Shown here piece by piece: positions 42,458 through 58,971 of a DNA stretch of 64,000 nucleotides (position 1 is its first letter; every line of letters begins with the position of its first letter). Source of the stretch: AP-15 sp963750195 (lineage in GTDB: Bacteria > Pseudomonadota > Alphaproteobacteria > ATCC43930 > CGMCC-115725). Below the pieces are notes generated by a model. The model did not search any database. It was not told the DNA's origin and worked only from the letters and a program-made list of their open reading frames with translations. The position numbers and the translations under genes were made by a program. The stretch spans positions 186,001 through 250,000 of the forward strand of contig CAVVPS010000010.1 of NCBI GenBank assembly GCA_963750195.1. Direction: 5' to 3'.

Positions 42458-43167
42458 GCGGGCTCTCCCGGCGGGGCTTCGACCGTTTCCGGCGCGCCAC
42501 GCACCGCGGCAGGGAAGGGGAGCCCCTCCGGCGCCGCGCGCTTGGCTGCGTCTTTGACCAGGACAAAGCCGCCCTTGCTGCCCGGGACCGCACCCTTGAT
42601 CATCAGCACACCGCGCTCGGCATCGGCCGAAATCACCTCAAGGCTCTGGACCGTCACCCGGGCGGCCCCGAGATGCCCAGCCATCTTCTTGTTTTTGAAT
42701 GTTTTGCCCGGGGATTGGCGTTGGCCGGTGGAGCCGTGGCTGCGGTGCGATACCGAGACCCCGTGACTGGCGCGCAGCCCGCTGAAATTGTGCCGCTTCA
42801 TCGCGCCGGCAAAACCTTTGCCGATGCTGATACCGACGACGTCGACCCGCTGTCCCGGGACGAAATGCGCGGTGCTGATCTCGGCGCCGACCTCGACCAG
42901 CGCATCCGCGGAAACGCGAAACTCGGCGAGCCGGGCCTTTGGCTCGACCTCCGCCTTGGCAAAGTGGCCGCGCTGCGCCTTCGAGACGTTTTTGACCTTG
43001 GCCGTGCCGACGCCGAGCTGCAGCGCGCAATAGCCATCCTTTTCCGGGGTCCGCACCGCGACGACCTGGCAATTGTCGACTGCAAGCACGGTTACCGGCA
43101 CGTGATTGCCGTCATCGGTGAAGATCCGGGTCATGCCGAGCTTGCGTGCGAGAAGGCCGGTGCGCAT
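42454..43167 (-). CDS. rplC: 50S ribosomal protein L3
   Basis: A 237-residue uL3. MRTGLLARKLGMTRIFTDDG opens it; the conserved GKGFAGAMKRHNFSGLRASH and SHRSHGSTGQRQSPGKTFKN with KMAGHLGAARVTVQ follow. A 30-residue Pro/Glu-rich tail extends past the core. It lies 10 bases after rpsJ. Confidence 0.98.
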   Translation of the reverse strand: MRTGLLARKLGMTRIFTDDGNHVPVTVLAVDNCQVVAVRTPEKDGYCALQLGVGTAKVKNVSKAQRGHFAKAEVEPKARLAEFRVSADALVEVGAEISTAHFVPGQRVDVVGISIGKGFAGAMKRHNFSGLRASHGVSVSHRSHGSTGQRQSPGKTFKNKKMAGHLGAARVTVQSLEVISADAERGVLMIKGAVPGSKGGFVLVKDAAKRAAPEGLPFPAAVRGAPETVEAPPGEPA

Positions 43168-43177
43168 CGCACGACCC

Positions 43178-43486
43178 TCAGAGCTTGATTTCGACGTCGA
43201 CGCCGGCCGCGAGATCGAGCTTCATCAGCGCGTCGACGGTCTGCGGCGTCGGATCGACGATGTCGAGCACGCGCTTATGGGTGCGGATCTCGAATTGCTC
43301 GCGCGACTTTTTATCGATATGCGGCGAGCGCAGCACCGTAAACTTCTCGATCTTGGTCGGCAGTGGGATCGGGCCGCGTATCCGCGCGCCGGTCCGCTTT
43401 GCGGTATTGACGATCTCGCTCGTCGACTGGTCGAGGACGCGATGATCGTAGGCCCGCAATCGTATGCGGATGTTCTGATTGTCCAT
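43178..43486 (-). CDS. rpsJ: 30S ribosomal protein S10
   Basis: A 102-residue uS10 (NusE), also part of the antitermination complex with NusB. NQNIRIRLRAYDHRVLDQST, GARIRGPIPLPTKIEKFTVL and KKSREQFEIRTHKRVLDIVD are present. It follows tuf by 44 bases, without a clear promoter or long leader. Confidence 0.98.
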   Translation of the reverse strand: MDNQNIRIRLRAYDHRVLDQSTSEIVNTAKRTGARIRGPIPLPTKIEKFTVLRSPHIDKKSREQFEIRTHKRVLDIVDPTPQTVDALMKLDLAAGVDVEIKL

Positions 43487-43530
43487 TTGGCGTTTTCGTC
43501 CCCCAATAGGGCCTTTCTGGTTCAGCTTGG

Positions 43531-44721
<1,191 letters not shown>

Positions 44722-44758
44722 CGTCTTGTTCTCCGCTCAAACCCGCTCGGCGCCGCGT

Positions 44759-46834
<2,076 letters not shown>

Positions 46835-46921
46835 GAAAGAAGCTCCGAGGTGCGGCGGTAACGCGCGGCCGACCAATGTTGTAGTGACCGTCCTCTGCGG
46901 CCCGGCTGCCCCGCTTCCTCG

Positions 46922-47392
46922 CTACCAACGATAGTGCGAGAAGGCCTTGTTTGCATCGGCCATCCGATGCGTGTCCTCCCGTCTTTTGACCGCGACACCG
47001 CGATTATTGGCGGCGTCGAGCAGTTCCCCCGATAGCCGCTCCTCCATCGTGTTTTCGCCGCGCCCGCGCGAGCTCGATATCAGCCAGCGGATCGCCAGCG
47101 CCTGGCTGCGGTCGGGGCGAACCTCGACCGGCACCTGATAGGTGGCGCCGCCGACCCGTCGCGAACGCACCTCGACGGCGGGCCGCACATTGCCGAGGGC
47201 GTCGTGGAAGACGCGCAGGGCATCCTGCCCGCTGCGCTTGGAAATGCGGTCGAGGGCGCCGTATACGATCCGTTCGGCGACCGATTTCTTGCCCTCGTAC
47301 ATCAGGCAGTTCATGAACTTGGTCAGCACGGGGTCGCCGAATTTGGCGTCCGGCAGGACCTCGCGTTTGACCGCGGCGCGACGGCGCGACAT
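46922..47392 (-). CDS. rpsG: 30S ribosomal protein S7
   Basis: A 156-residue uS7, the primary head organiser and, in E. coli, the str-operon repressor. MSRRRAAVKREVLPDAKFGD, VTKFMNCLMYEGKKSVAERI-like text, VGGATYQVPVEVRPDRSQAL and RREDTHRMADANKAFSHYRW are present. It is nine bases from rpsL. Confidence 0.98.
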   Translation of the reverse strand: MSRRRAAVKREVLPDAKFGDPVLTKFMNCLMYEGKKSVAERIVYGALDRISKRSGQDALRVFHDALGNVRPAVEVRSRRVGGATYQVPVEVRPDRSQALAIRWLISSSRGRGENTMEERLSGELLDAANNRGVAVKRREDTHRMADANKAFSHYRW

Positions 47393-47401
47393 GGTCTTCT
47401 C

Positions 47402-47773
47402 CTATCTCGGGCGCTTGGCGCCGTATTTCGAGCGGCGTTGCCGGCGATCCTTGACGCCCTGAGTGTCGAGCGTACCGCGAATGATGTGATAACGCACCCC
47501 AGGCAGATCCTTGACCCGACCGCCGCGAATCAGGACCACAGAATGTTCCTGTAGATTGTGTCCTTCGCCGGGGATATAGCTCGTCACTTCAAAGCCGTTG
47601 GTCAGACGCACGCGCGCCACTTTGCGCAGCGCCGAGTTGGGCTTTTTGGGGGTCGTCGTGTAGACGCGGGTGCATACCCCGCGCTTTTGCGGGCAGGCCT
47701 CCATCGCCGGCACCTTGTCGCGCGCGACCTGGGGCCGTCGCGGATTTCGGATCAGCTGGTTTATCGTCGGCAT
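47402..47773 (-). CDS. rpsL: 30S ribosomal protein S12
   Basis: A 123-residue uS12 at the decoding centre. MPTINQLIRNPRRPQVARDK, RVYTTTPKKPNSALRKVARV and VLIRGGRVKDLPGVRYHIIR are intact. The lysines in PKKPNSA and GRVKDLPG, where streptomycin resistance mutations arise, are both wild type. It is first gene of the str block and has its own promoter about 170 bases upstream. Confidence 0.98.
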   Translation of the reverse strand: MPTINQLIRNPRRPQVARDKVPAMEACPQKRGVCTRVYTTTPKKPNSALRKVARVRLTNGFEVTSYIPGEGHNLQEHSVVLIRGGRVKDLPGVRYHIIRGTLDTQGVKDRRQRRSKYGAKRPR

Positions 47774-47940
47774 TCTCACACCCTCAAGCACGAAAACCGC
47801 CCGACGCCGTTGTCGCGTCGGTGCGATAAAGCACCTCCACCAGGAATAATATCGCACCCGCTCGCAAGGGCGCAGAGCCACGCCGTAGTGATCAGGCTGC
47901 GTCTAGGTGGCTTCCTACGGCCAGCCCCGAAAGAACGCTC

Positions 47941-47969
47941 ATATAATTGCCCGGGGCCCCGTGGGTCAA
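47941..47969 (-). promoter_or_regulatory. Sigma70-type promoter of the str block (rpsL-rpsG-fusA-tuf and onward)
   Basis: On the minus strand TTGACC (47969-47964) is followed after 17 bases by TTATAT (47946-47941); reading TATATG with an 18-base spacer is also possible. It lies just downstream of the rpoC hairpin and reads toward rpsL, leaving an untranslated leader of about 160 bases that could host regulation. Confidence 0.75.
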
Positions 47970-47995
47970 GCCCCTTGGCTCGAAAGCAGGCGAGA

Positions 47996-48023
47996 GAGGG
48001 AGGCAGGCTCGCCTGCCTCCCTC
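47996..48023 (-). terminator. Perfect 12-bp hairpin after rpoC
   Basis: GAGGGAGGCAGG pairs perfectly with CCTGCCTCCCTC across a four-base loop, beginning four bases after the rpoC TAG. The following bases are T/C-rich (TCTCTCGCC) rather than a pure T-run, so termination may be partial or Rho-assisted. Together with the promoter 30 bases on, it marks the rpoBC/str boundary. Confidence 0.7.
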
Positions 48024-48027
48024 GACG

Positions 48028-52203
<4,176 letters not shown>

Positions 52204-52278
52204 GAACGACCCCTTTTGGAAACTCTGTGATTGCGGCGGCCGGCGCGTGCGGGCTGTCTTACTTGAATCGGGTCCTGC

Positions 52279-55200
52279 TCAATAGTCGCGCTCCTCCAGC
52301 TCGACGTTGAGGCCGAGCGACCGCAGCTCCTTGACCAGCACATTGAAGGATTCGGGGATGCCGGCCTCGAAATTGTCGTCGCCGCGGACGATCGCCTCAT
52401 AGACCTTGGTGCGGCCCGACACGTCATCGGACTTGACCGTCAGCATCTCTTGCAGAGTGTATGCCGCGCCGTAGGCCTCGAGCGCCCAAACCTCCATCTC
52501 ACCAAACCGCTGGCCGCCGAACTGGGCCTTGCCGCCCAGCGGTTGCTGAGTGACGAGGCTATAGGGGCCGATCGAGCGCGCATGGATTTTGTCATCGACG
52601 AGGTGGTGCAGCTTCATCATATAGATATAGCCCACCGTAACCTTCCGATCGAACGCCTCGCCGGTGCGGCCATCGACGAGGGTCACCTGGCCCGAGGACG
52701 ACAGCCCCGCCTTTTCCAGCATCGCCACGATATCGGCTTCGCTGGCGCCATCGAAAACCGGGCTCGCCATCGGTACGCCGTGCGTGAGGCTGCCGGCGAG
52801 CTCGATCAGCTCGTCCGGCGCAAGGCGGGCGATCTCGGCGCCATCCGGTCCTTGATACATCTCGCCAAGAACGCCGCGCAGCGTGCCGTCGCCAGCGCCG
52901 CGCCTGACCGCGGCCAACACATCGCCGATACGCCGGCCAAGACCGGCCGCGGCCCAGCCGAGATGGGTTTCGAGGATTTGGCCGACATTCATTCGGCTCG
53001 GGACGCCGAGCGGATTAAGGACGATATCGACCGGCGTGCCGTCCTCGAGATAAGGCATGTCCTCGCACGGCATGATGCGCGAGATCACGCCCTTGTTGCC
53101 GTGACGACCTGCCATCTTGTCCCCGGGCTGCAGCTTGCGCTTTACGGCAACGAAGGCCTTGACCATCTTCATCACGCCGGGGGGCAGCTCGTCGCCACGC
53201 TGCAACTTCTCGACCTTGTTCTCAAATCGAGCAGTGAGTTCGGCGACAGCATCCTCCATCTGCTTTTTCAGCGCTTCGATGTCGGCCATCCGGGCGTCGT
53301 CGCGAATCGAAATCTGCTTCCACAGCGCCGGCGCATACTCGGCCAGCACCGCTTCGGTGAGCTCGGTCCCCGATTTCATCCCCCTAGGACCGCCGACGGC
53401 GGTCTGACCCAGCATCAACTCCTTGAGCCGGGCGGCAAAGCTGCGCTCGAGGATCGCGCGCTCGTCGTCGCGGTCTTTGGCTAGCCGTTCGATTTCGGCG
53501 CGCTCGATCGCCAGCGCGCGCTCGTCCTTGTCGACGCCGCGCCGCGAGAAAACCCGCACTTCGACAATCGTGCCGGAGACGCCGGGTGGCAGGCGCAGCG
53601 ACGTGTCGCGCACATCGGAGGCCTTTTCGCCAAAGATCGCGCGCAGCAGCTTTTCCTCGGGCGTCATCGGCAACTCGCCCTTGGGGGTGACCTTGCCGAC
53701 CAGGATATCGCCCGGTTTGACCTCGGCGCCGATATAGATGATGCCGGCTTCGTCGAGGTTCTTCAGCGCCTCCTCCCCGACATTCGGGATGTCTCGGGTG
53801 ATCTCCTCCTGACCGAGCTTGGTGTCGCGTGCCATCACCTCGAACTCCTCGATATGGATCGAGGTGAAAACGTCGTCGGAGACGATGCGCTCGGAAATCA
53901 GGATCGAATCCTCGAAATTGTAGCCGTTCCACGGCATGAAGGCGCACAACACGTTGCGCCCCAGCGCCAGCTCGCCGAGCTGGGTCGATGGGCCGTCCGC
54001 GATGATGTCGCCGGCGCCGACCTGGTCGCCGACATTGACCAGCGGCCGCTGGGTGATGCAGGTGTTCTGATTCGAGCGTTGGAACTTCAACAAATTGTAG
54101 ATATCGACGCCCGAGGCGGCCGACGAAGTCTCGGCGGTGGCCCGAATCACCACTCGGGTTGCGTCCACCTGGTCGACCACGCCGGAGCGGCGAGCGATGA
54201 TCGTGACCCCGGAATCGCGGGCTACCGTCTCCTCCATACCGGTGCCGACGAGCGGCGCCTCGGCGCGGATCAGCGGCACCGCCTGGCGCTGCATGTTCGA
54301 GCCCATCAGCGCGCGGTTGGCGTCGTCATTTTCGAGAAACGGGATCAACGCCGCGGCCACCGAAACCAGCTGCTTCGGCGACACGTCGATCAGGTCGATG
54401 TCTTGCGGCCGCTGCATGACGAAATCGCCGCCTTTGCGGCAATTCGTCAGGTCGGCTGTGATCCGGCCCTCGCCATCGATCTCGACATTGGCCTGGGCGA
54501 TCGCGTAGCGGCCCTCGTCCATCGCCGACAGGTAGACGACGTCGTCGGTGACCCGGCCGTCAACGACCCGACGATAGGGGCTCTCGATGAAGCCGTACTG
54601 ATTGACCCTGGCGTAGGTGGCCAAGCTATTGATCAAACCGATATTGGGACCTTCTGGCGTTTCGATCGGGCAGATCCGCCCGTAATGGGTCGGATGCACG
54701 TCTCGCACCTCAAAGCCGGCGCGTTCCCGGGTCAGACCTCCGGGGCCCAAAGCGGACAGCCGCCGCTTGTGGGTGATCTCGCTGAGCGGGTTGGTCTGAT
54801 CCATGAATTGCGAAAGCTGTGAGGAACCGAAAAACTCGCGCACCGCCGCGGCCGCTGGTTTCGCATTGATCAGATCGTGCGGCATGACGGTGTCGATCTC
54901 GACCGAGCTCATGCGTTCGCGGATCGCCCGCTCCATGCGCAGCAGGCCGACGCGGTACTGGTTCTCCATCAGCTCGCCGACCGAGCGCACCCGGCGGTTG
55001 CCGAGATGATCGATATCGTCGATCTCGCCGCGGCCGTCCTTGAGCTCGACCAGTACTTTGAGGATTGCCAGAATATCGGCCTTGCGCAGGGTGCGCACGG
55101 TGTCGTCGGTGTCGAGCGCCAGCCGCGAATTCATCTTGACCCGACCGACTGCGGACAGATCATAGCGTTCGGGATCAAAAAACAGGCTGTTGAACAGCGT

Positions 55201-56442
55201 TTCCGCAGTCTCCAGGGTCGGCGGCTCGCCCGGGCGCATGACTCGATAGATGTCGATCAACGCGTCCTCGCGCGTCGCATTCTTGTCGATCGCCAGGGTG
55301 TTTCGAATGTAAGGGCCAACCGTCACGTGATCGATGTCCAGCACCGGCAATTCACCGATTCCCGCTTCGACCAGCTGGGCGAGTGCGACGGCGGTGATCT
55401 CGTCGCCGGCTTCGAAATAGACCTCGCCGGTCTCCTCGTTGATCAGATCTGAAGCGAAATAGCGGCCGATCAGTTCCTCGTCGCGCACAAGGATGTCGGT
55501 CAGGCCCGCCTCGCGCAGCCGGCGGGCGACGCGCGGCGTCACCCGCTCACCCGCCGGTAGCACTACCTCGCCGGTACGGGCGTCGCGCAAATCGTTGATC
55601 AGCTTGCCTTTGAAATGATCGGGGTCGAACGGCGCCATCCAGCCCTGTGGGCCATGGCCGAAGAGGATCGCCCGGTAGAACCACGAGAGGATTTCCTCCT
55701 TCGGCATCCCCACCGCCTCGCCGGGCTGCAGCGGCTTGCTCTCGCCCTTGCGCTCCGCACGCAGCTTCTCGGTTGCGGCATCGTCGAGCGCCATCAGCAA
55801 TGTCGTGGCCGGCAATTTGCGGCGGCGATCGATGCGAACGTAAACGTGGTCTTTGGCGTCGAATTCGAAGTCGAGCCAAGAGCCACGGTAAGGGATCACC
55901 CGGGCAGCGAACAGATATTTCCCCGAAGAATGGGTCTTGCCCTTATCGTGATCGAAGAACACGCCCGGGCTGCGATGCATCTGCGAAACGATGACCCGCT
56001 CAGTGCCGTTGATAATGAAGGTGCCATTCTTCGTCATCAACGGCATATCGCCCATATAGACGTCCTGCTCCTTGATGTCGCGGATCGAGCGCGAGCCGGT
56101 ATCCTCGTCTATGTCCCAGACCACGAGGCGCAAGGTAACCTTAAGGGGAGCGGCAAAGGTAATCCCGCGCTGCTGGCATTCGCCGACATCGTATTTCGGC
56201 GCTTCAAGCTCGTAGCGGACGAATTCCAGCTGGGCACGCTCTGAGAAATCTCGTATCGGGAAGACTGATTTGAGCACTTCTTGCAAGCCGGAATTAGCGC
56301 GCTCCTCTGGCGCTTCATCCATTTGCAGGAAGTGGTCGTACGAACTCTTCTGGACCTCGATCAAATTCGGCATCGGCGCCACCTCGGGCACGCGTCCAAA
56401 GCTCTTGCGGATACGCCTCTTGCCGGTAAGGGATATAGCCAT
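52279..56442 (-). CDS. rpoB: DNA-directed RNA polymerase beta subunit
   Basis: A 1387-residue subunit. It begins AISLTGKRRIRKSFGRVPEV after Met. The rifampicin region reads SSQLSQFMDQTNPLSEITHK then RRLSALGPGGL, with the Asp, Ser, His and Arg positions linked to resistance unmutated. KMAGRHGNKGVISRIMP and the C-terminal PLGGKAQFGGQRFGEMEVWA with ALEAYGAAYTLQEMLTVKSD are present. The ATG at 56442 follows GAGGAG; an in-frame Met 69 bases upstream is unlikely. A 292-base spacer separates it from rplL. Confidence 0.99.
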   Translation of the reverse strand: MAISLTGKRRIRKSFGRVPEVAPMPNLIEVQKSSYDHFLQMDEAPEERANSGLQEVLKSVFPIRDFSERAQLEFVRYELEAPKYDVGECQQRGITFAAPLKVTLRLVVWDIDEDTGSRSIRDIKEQDVYMGDMPLMTKNGTFIINGTERVIVSQMHRSPGVFFDHDKGKTHSSGKYLFAARVIPYRGSWLDFEFDAKDHVYVRIDRRRKLPATTLLMALDDAATEKLRAERKGESKPLQPGEAVGMPKEEILSWFYRAILFGHGPQGWMAPFDPDHFKGKLINDLRDARTGEVVLPAGERVTPRVARRLREAGLTDILVRDEELIGRYFASDLINEETGEVYFEAGDEITAVALAQLVEAGIGELPVLDIDHVTVGPYIRNTLAIDKNATREDALIDIYRVMRPGEPPTLETAETLFNSLFFDPERYDLSAVGRVKMNSRLALDTDDTVRTLRKADILAILKVLVELKDGRGEIDDIDHLGNRRVRSVGELMENQYRVGLLRMERAIRERMSSVEIDTVMPHDLINAKPAAAAVREFFGSSQLSQFMDQTNPLSEITHKRRLSALGPGGLTRERAGFEVRDVHPTHYGRICPIETPEGPNIGLINSLATYARVNQYGFIESPYRRVVDGRVTDDVVYLSAMDEGRYAIAQANVEIDGEGRITADLTNCRKGGDFVMQRPQDIDLIDVSPKQLVSVAAALIPFLENDDANRALMGSNMQRQAVPLIRAEAPLVGTGMEETVARDSGVTIIARRSGVVDQVDATRVVIRATAETSSAASGVDIYNLLKFQRSNQNTCITQRPLVNVGDQVGAGDIIADGPSTQLGELALGRNVLCAFMPWNGYNFEDSILISERIVSDDVFTSIHIEEFEVMARDTKLGQEEITRDIPNVGEEALKNLDEAGIIYIGAEVKPGDILVGKVTPKGELPMTPEEKLLRAIFGEKASDVRDTSLRLPPGVSGTIVEVRVFSRRGVDKDERALAIERAEIERLAKDRDDERAILERSFAARLKELMLGQTAVGGPRGMKSGTELTEAVLAEYAPALWKQISIRDDARMADIEALKKQMEDAVAELTARFENKVEKLQRGDELPPGVMKMVKAFVAVKRKLQPGDKMAGRHGNKGVISRIMPCEDMPYLEDGTPVDIVLNPLGVPSRMNVGQILETHLGWAAAGLGRRIGDVLAAVRRGAGDGTLRGVLGEMYQGPDGAEIARLAPDELIELAGSLTHGVPMASPVFDGASEADIVAMLEKAGLSSSGQVTLVDGRTGEAFDRKVTVGYIYMMKLHHLVDDKIHARSIGPYSLVTQQPLGGKAQFGGQRFGEMEVWALEAYGAAYTLQEMLTVKSDDVSGRTKVYEAIVRGDDNFEAGIPESFNVLVKELRSLGLNVELEERDY

Positions 56443-56734
56443 GGATGCTCCTCGCTGTGGGTCGCCGCTGCCTGACCCGATCTCGGTATCTCGGCCGGTC
56501 ATCGGTCTCATGCCGACGGCATCGCGGCATCGCTATGCCGATCGGTCGAGCCGACCACCAACCCTATTACTTTCTGCGGCCGTTTGGCCGGCCCGCACTC
56601 ACGCTTTCTCCTCTCAGACGCCGAAACCCGGCGTGCGCGACCGATCGCGCCCCGGTTTCCAGGTTTCGGTGTCGGGCGCGGCGGCTACGAATGATCGGAC
56701 GCCGGCCCCCGGTGGGAATAAGCTCGTAGCAGGC
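56443..56734 (-). other. rplL-rpoB spacer with hairpins and a possible 11-codon minigene
   Basis: No conventional gene fits here. In other bacteria this spacer holds an attenuator and an RNase III site. On the minus strand there are hairpin-forming segments such as CCGGGGGCCGGCG and GGCCGGCCAAACGGCC. There is also a well-placed AGGAG followed by GTG opening an 11-codon frame (about 56607-56572) that ends in TAA. Function of either is inferred only. Confidence 0.4.
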
Positions 56735-57109
56735 CTACTTTATTTCGACAGTCGCACCCGCATCTTCAAGCTGCTTTTTTATTTTCGCCGCTTCCTCCTT
56801 GTTGACGCCCTCCTTAACCGGCTTCGGCGCCGCCTCGACCAGATCCTTGGCTTCTTTCAGCCCAAGACTGGTGATAGCACGGACTTCCTTGATGACGTTG
56901 ATCTTTTTCTCGCCGATCGCAGCGAGGATCACATCAAACTCGGTCTGCTCGACCGCCGCTTCGGCGGCCGGCGCCGCACTGGCCGCTGCCACGGCGACCG
57001 GCGCCGCCGCGGAGACACCCCATTTCTCCTCCAGCATTTTCGACAGCTGGGCCGCCTCGATCACGCTCAAGGCCGACAGATCGTCGACCAACCTCGCCAA
57101 ATCCGGCAT
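56735..57109 (-). CDS. rplL: 50S ribosomal protein L7/L12
   Basis: A 124-residue bL12 stalk protein. The N-terminal dimerisation helix (LVDDLSALSVIEAAQLSKML), an Ala/Val-rich hinge (SAAAPVAVAAASAAPAAEAA) and the C-terminal factor-binding domain (VIKEVRAITSLGLKEAKDLV) are all clear. It follows rplJ by 56 bases. Confidence 0.98.
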   Translation of the reverse strand: MPDLARLVDDLSALSVIEAAQLSKMLEEKWGVSAAAPVAVAAASAAPAAEAAVEQTEFDVILAAIGEKKINVIKEVRAITSLGLKEAKDLVEAAPKPVKEGVNKEEAAKIKKQLEDAGATVEIK

Positions 57110-57165
57110 CTTCCACTCCCGATTTCAAAGATGAACCCTGACTATGACAAATAAACCGCGGCCCG

Positions 57166-57687
57166 CTATCCGGTCTCGCCCTGGCTCTCGGCGTGCGCGG
57201 CGAGGACCCGGGCGAGTTGCCCGGCGGGCGCCTGCAGCACCCGGGCGAGCCGTGTCGCCGGCGCGAGCAACAGGCCGATCAGCTTGCCGCGCAATTCGTC
57301 CAGCCCGGGCAGCAGGGCCAATTCCTTCACCCCGGCGGCATCGATGACCTGGCCGGCGAGCCCACCGCCGATGATCGTCAGCTTGTCGTTGCGGTTGGCA
57401 TACTCGACCGCCACCTTTGCCGCGGCGACGGGATCGCGTGAGAAGGCAATCGCGGTCGGGCCGGTGAACAGCGGTGACAACGAGGCAAAAGGTGTTCCGC
57501 CTAGCGCGCGCCGCGCTAGGCGGTTCTTGGTCACCCGGAAGCGTGCCCCGGCGCTACGCATCTGACGGCGCAACTGGGTCGCCTCGGCGACGGTAAGCCC
57601 GGACTGGTGCGTCACCACGACGCAGACAGTGTCGGCTAGATCCTGCTGCAAGGTCTCGACCAGCTTTTGCTTTTGTACTCGGTCCAC
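57166..57687 (-). CDS. rplJ: 50S ribosomal protein L10
   Basis: A 173-residue uL10 stalk base; with L7/L12 it is the usual autogenous repressor of rplJL. The start is GTG (VDRVQKQKLVETLQQDLADT). VVVTHQSGLTVAEATQLRRQ, RVTKNRLARRALGGTPFASL and FTGPTAIAFSRDPVAAAKVA follow. The 93-base gap upstream after rplA is where an L10-binding leader would lie, but I cannot fold it with confidence. Confidence 0.97.
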   Translation of the reverse strand: MDRVQKQKLVETLQQDLADTVCVVVTHQSGLTVAEATQLRRQMRSAGARFRVTKNRLARRALGGTPFASLSPLFTGPTAIAFSRDPVAAAKVAVEYANRNDKLTIIGGGLAGQVIDAAGVKELALLPGLDELRGKLIGLLLAPATRLARVLQAPAGQLARVLAAHAESQGETG

Positions 57688-57780
57688 TCGCTTCTCTGAC
57701 CCCGATCTATGGCCCCCTTCCGAAGAGAGCTCAAAGCGCTTACGTTACTGCCGCCGCGGCTATAGCAGATACCACCCCGG

Positions 57781-58488
57781 CTAAGCCCTGGCCTCCTCAG
57801 CCAAATCCGACAATTCGACTTTGACGCCCGGTCCCATCGTCGAGCTCAAACTGACCTTCTTGATGTAGGTGCCTCTGACGCCGCTCGGCTTGTTTCGGGT
57901 GATCGCGCCGACAAAGGCGCGGACATTATCCGCAAGCGCGTCGTCGGTAAAGCTCGCTTTGCCGACTCCGGCATGTACCAGCCCGGCCTTTTCGGCCCGG
58001 AACTCGACCTGCCCGCCCTTGGCCGCGCGCACCGCCTCGCCGACATTCTGCGTGACCGTGCCGAGGCGGGGGTTCGGCATCAGACCGCGCGGGCCGAGGA
58101 TCTTGCCGAGCCGACCGACCAGCGCCATCAAGTCGGGGGTGGCGATCGCCCGGTCGAAATCGATGTTCCCGGCCTGAACCTTCTCGGCCAGATCTTCGGC
58201 CCCGACGACGTCGGCCCCGGCGGCCTCGGCTTCCTTGGCGCGGTCGCCGCGCGCAAAAACTGCGACCCGTACCGTCTTGCCGGTGCCGTGCGGCAGCATC
58301 ACCGTACCACGCAGGTTCTGGTCCTGTTTGCGCGGATCGAGGTTGAGGTTCATCGCGATCTCGACGGTCTCGTCGAATTTGGCCGAGGCGCGCGATTTGA
58401 TCAGATGCACCGCTTCGCCGAGGCGATGCGCCTCGGTCGGATCGATCCCGTCATACGCCTTTTTGAGTCGCTTGCCCATTTTCGCCAT
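57781..58488 (-). CDS. rplA: 50S ribosomal protein L1
   Basis: A 235-residue uL1 of the L1 stalk. KMGKRLKKAYDGIDPTEAHR, LNLDPRKQDQNLRGTVMLPH, GRLGKILGPRGLMPNPRLGT and GTYIKKVSLSSTMGPGVKVE are present. It follows rplK by six bases; together they form the L11 operon, which L1 represses in E. coli. Confidence 0.98.
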   Translation of the reverse strand: MAKMGKRLKKAYDGIDPTEAHRLGEAVHLIKSRASAKFDETVEIAMNLNLDPRKQDQNLRGTVMLPHGTGKTVRVAVFARGDRAKEAEAAGADVVGAEDLAEKVQAGNIDFDRAIATPDLMALVGRLGKILGPRGLMPNPRLGTVTQNVGEAVRAAKGGQVEFRAEKAGLVHAGVGKASFTDDALADNVRAFVGAITRNKPSGVRGTYIKKVSLSSTMGPGVKVELSDLAEEARA

Positions 58489-58494
58489 TTTTCT

Positions 58495-58926
58495 TCACTC
58501 CACCACGTCGAGGCCCATTGAACGCGCCGATCCGATCAGCATCCGGCAGGCGCCCTCGATATCGTTTGCATTGAGGTCCGGCATCTTCTTTTCTGCGATC
58601 TCGCGGATCTGCGCCATCGTCACCTGCCCCACCGTGTTGCCCTTGCCGGTGGTCTGCGAACCCTTCTCGATCCCCGCCGCCTTCTTGAGGAAATAGGTGT
58701 TGGGCGGGCTCTTGGTCACGAACGTGAAAGAGCGGTCGGCAAAAGCGGTGATCACGACCGGGATCGGCACGCCGGGTTCGAGGTTTTGGGTGGCGGCGTT
58801 GAACGCCTTGCAGAACTCCATGATGTTCAGCCCGCGTTGACCGAGCGCTGGGCCAATCGGCGGCGACGGGTTTGCCTTGCCGGCGGGAACTTGCAATTTG
58901 ATGATGCCGACGACTTTCTTAGCCAT
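58495..58926 (-). CDS. rplK: 50S ribosomal protein L11
   Basis: A 143-residue uL11 at the GTPase-associated centre. VVGIIKLQVPAGKANPSPPI, GPALGQRGLNIMEFCKAFNA, and the rRNA-binding C-terminal domain ending AGIEKGSQTTGKGNTVGQVT, IEGACRMLIGSARSMGLDV. The thiostrepton-linked proline region (PSPPIGPALG) is wild type. Confidence 0.98.
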   Translation of the reverse strand: MAKKVVGIIKLQVPAGKANPSPPIGPALGQRGLNIMEFCKAFNAATQNLEPGVPIPVVITAFADRSFTFVTKSPPNTYFLKKAAGIEKGSQTTGKGNTVGQVTMAQIREIAEKKMPDLNANDIEGACRMLIGSARSMGLDVVE

Positions 58927-58971
58927 TTGTTTTGCTCTCGTGAAACCGGCAGCCGCGGGGCGGGGCGGCCC

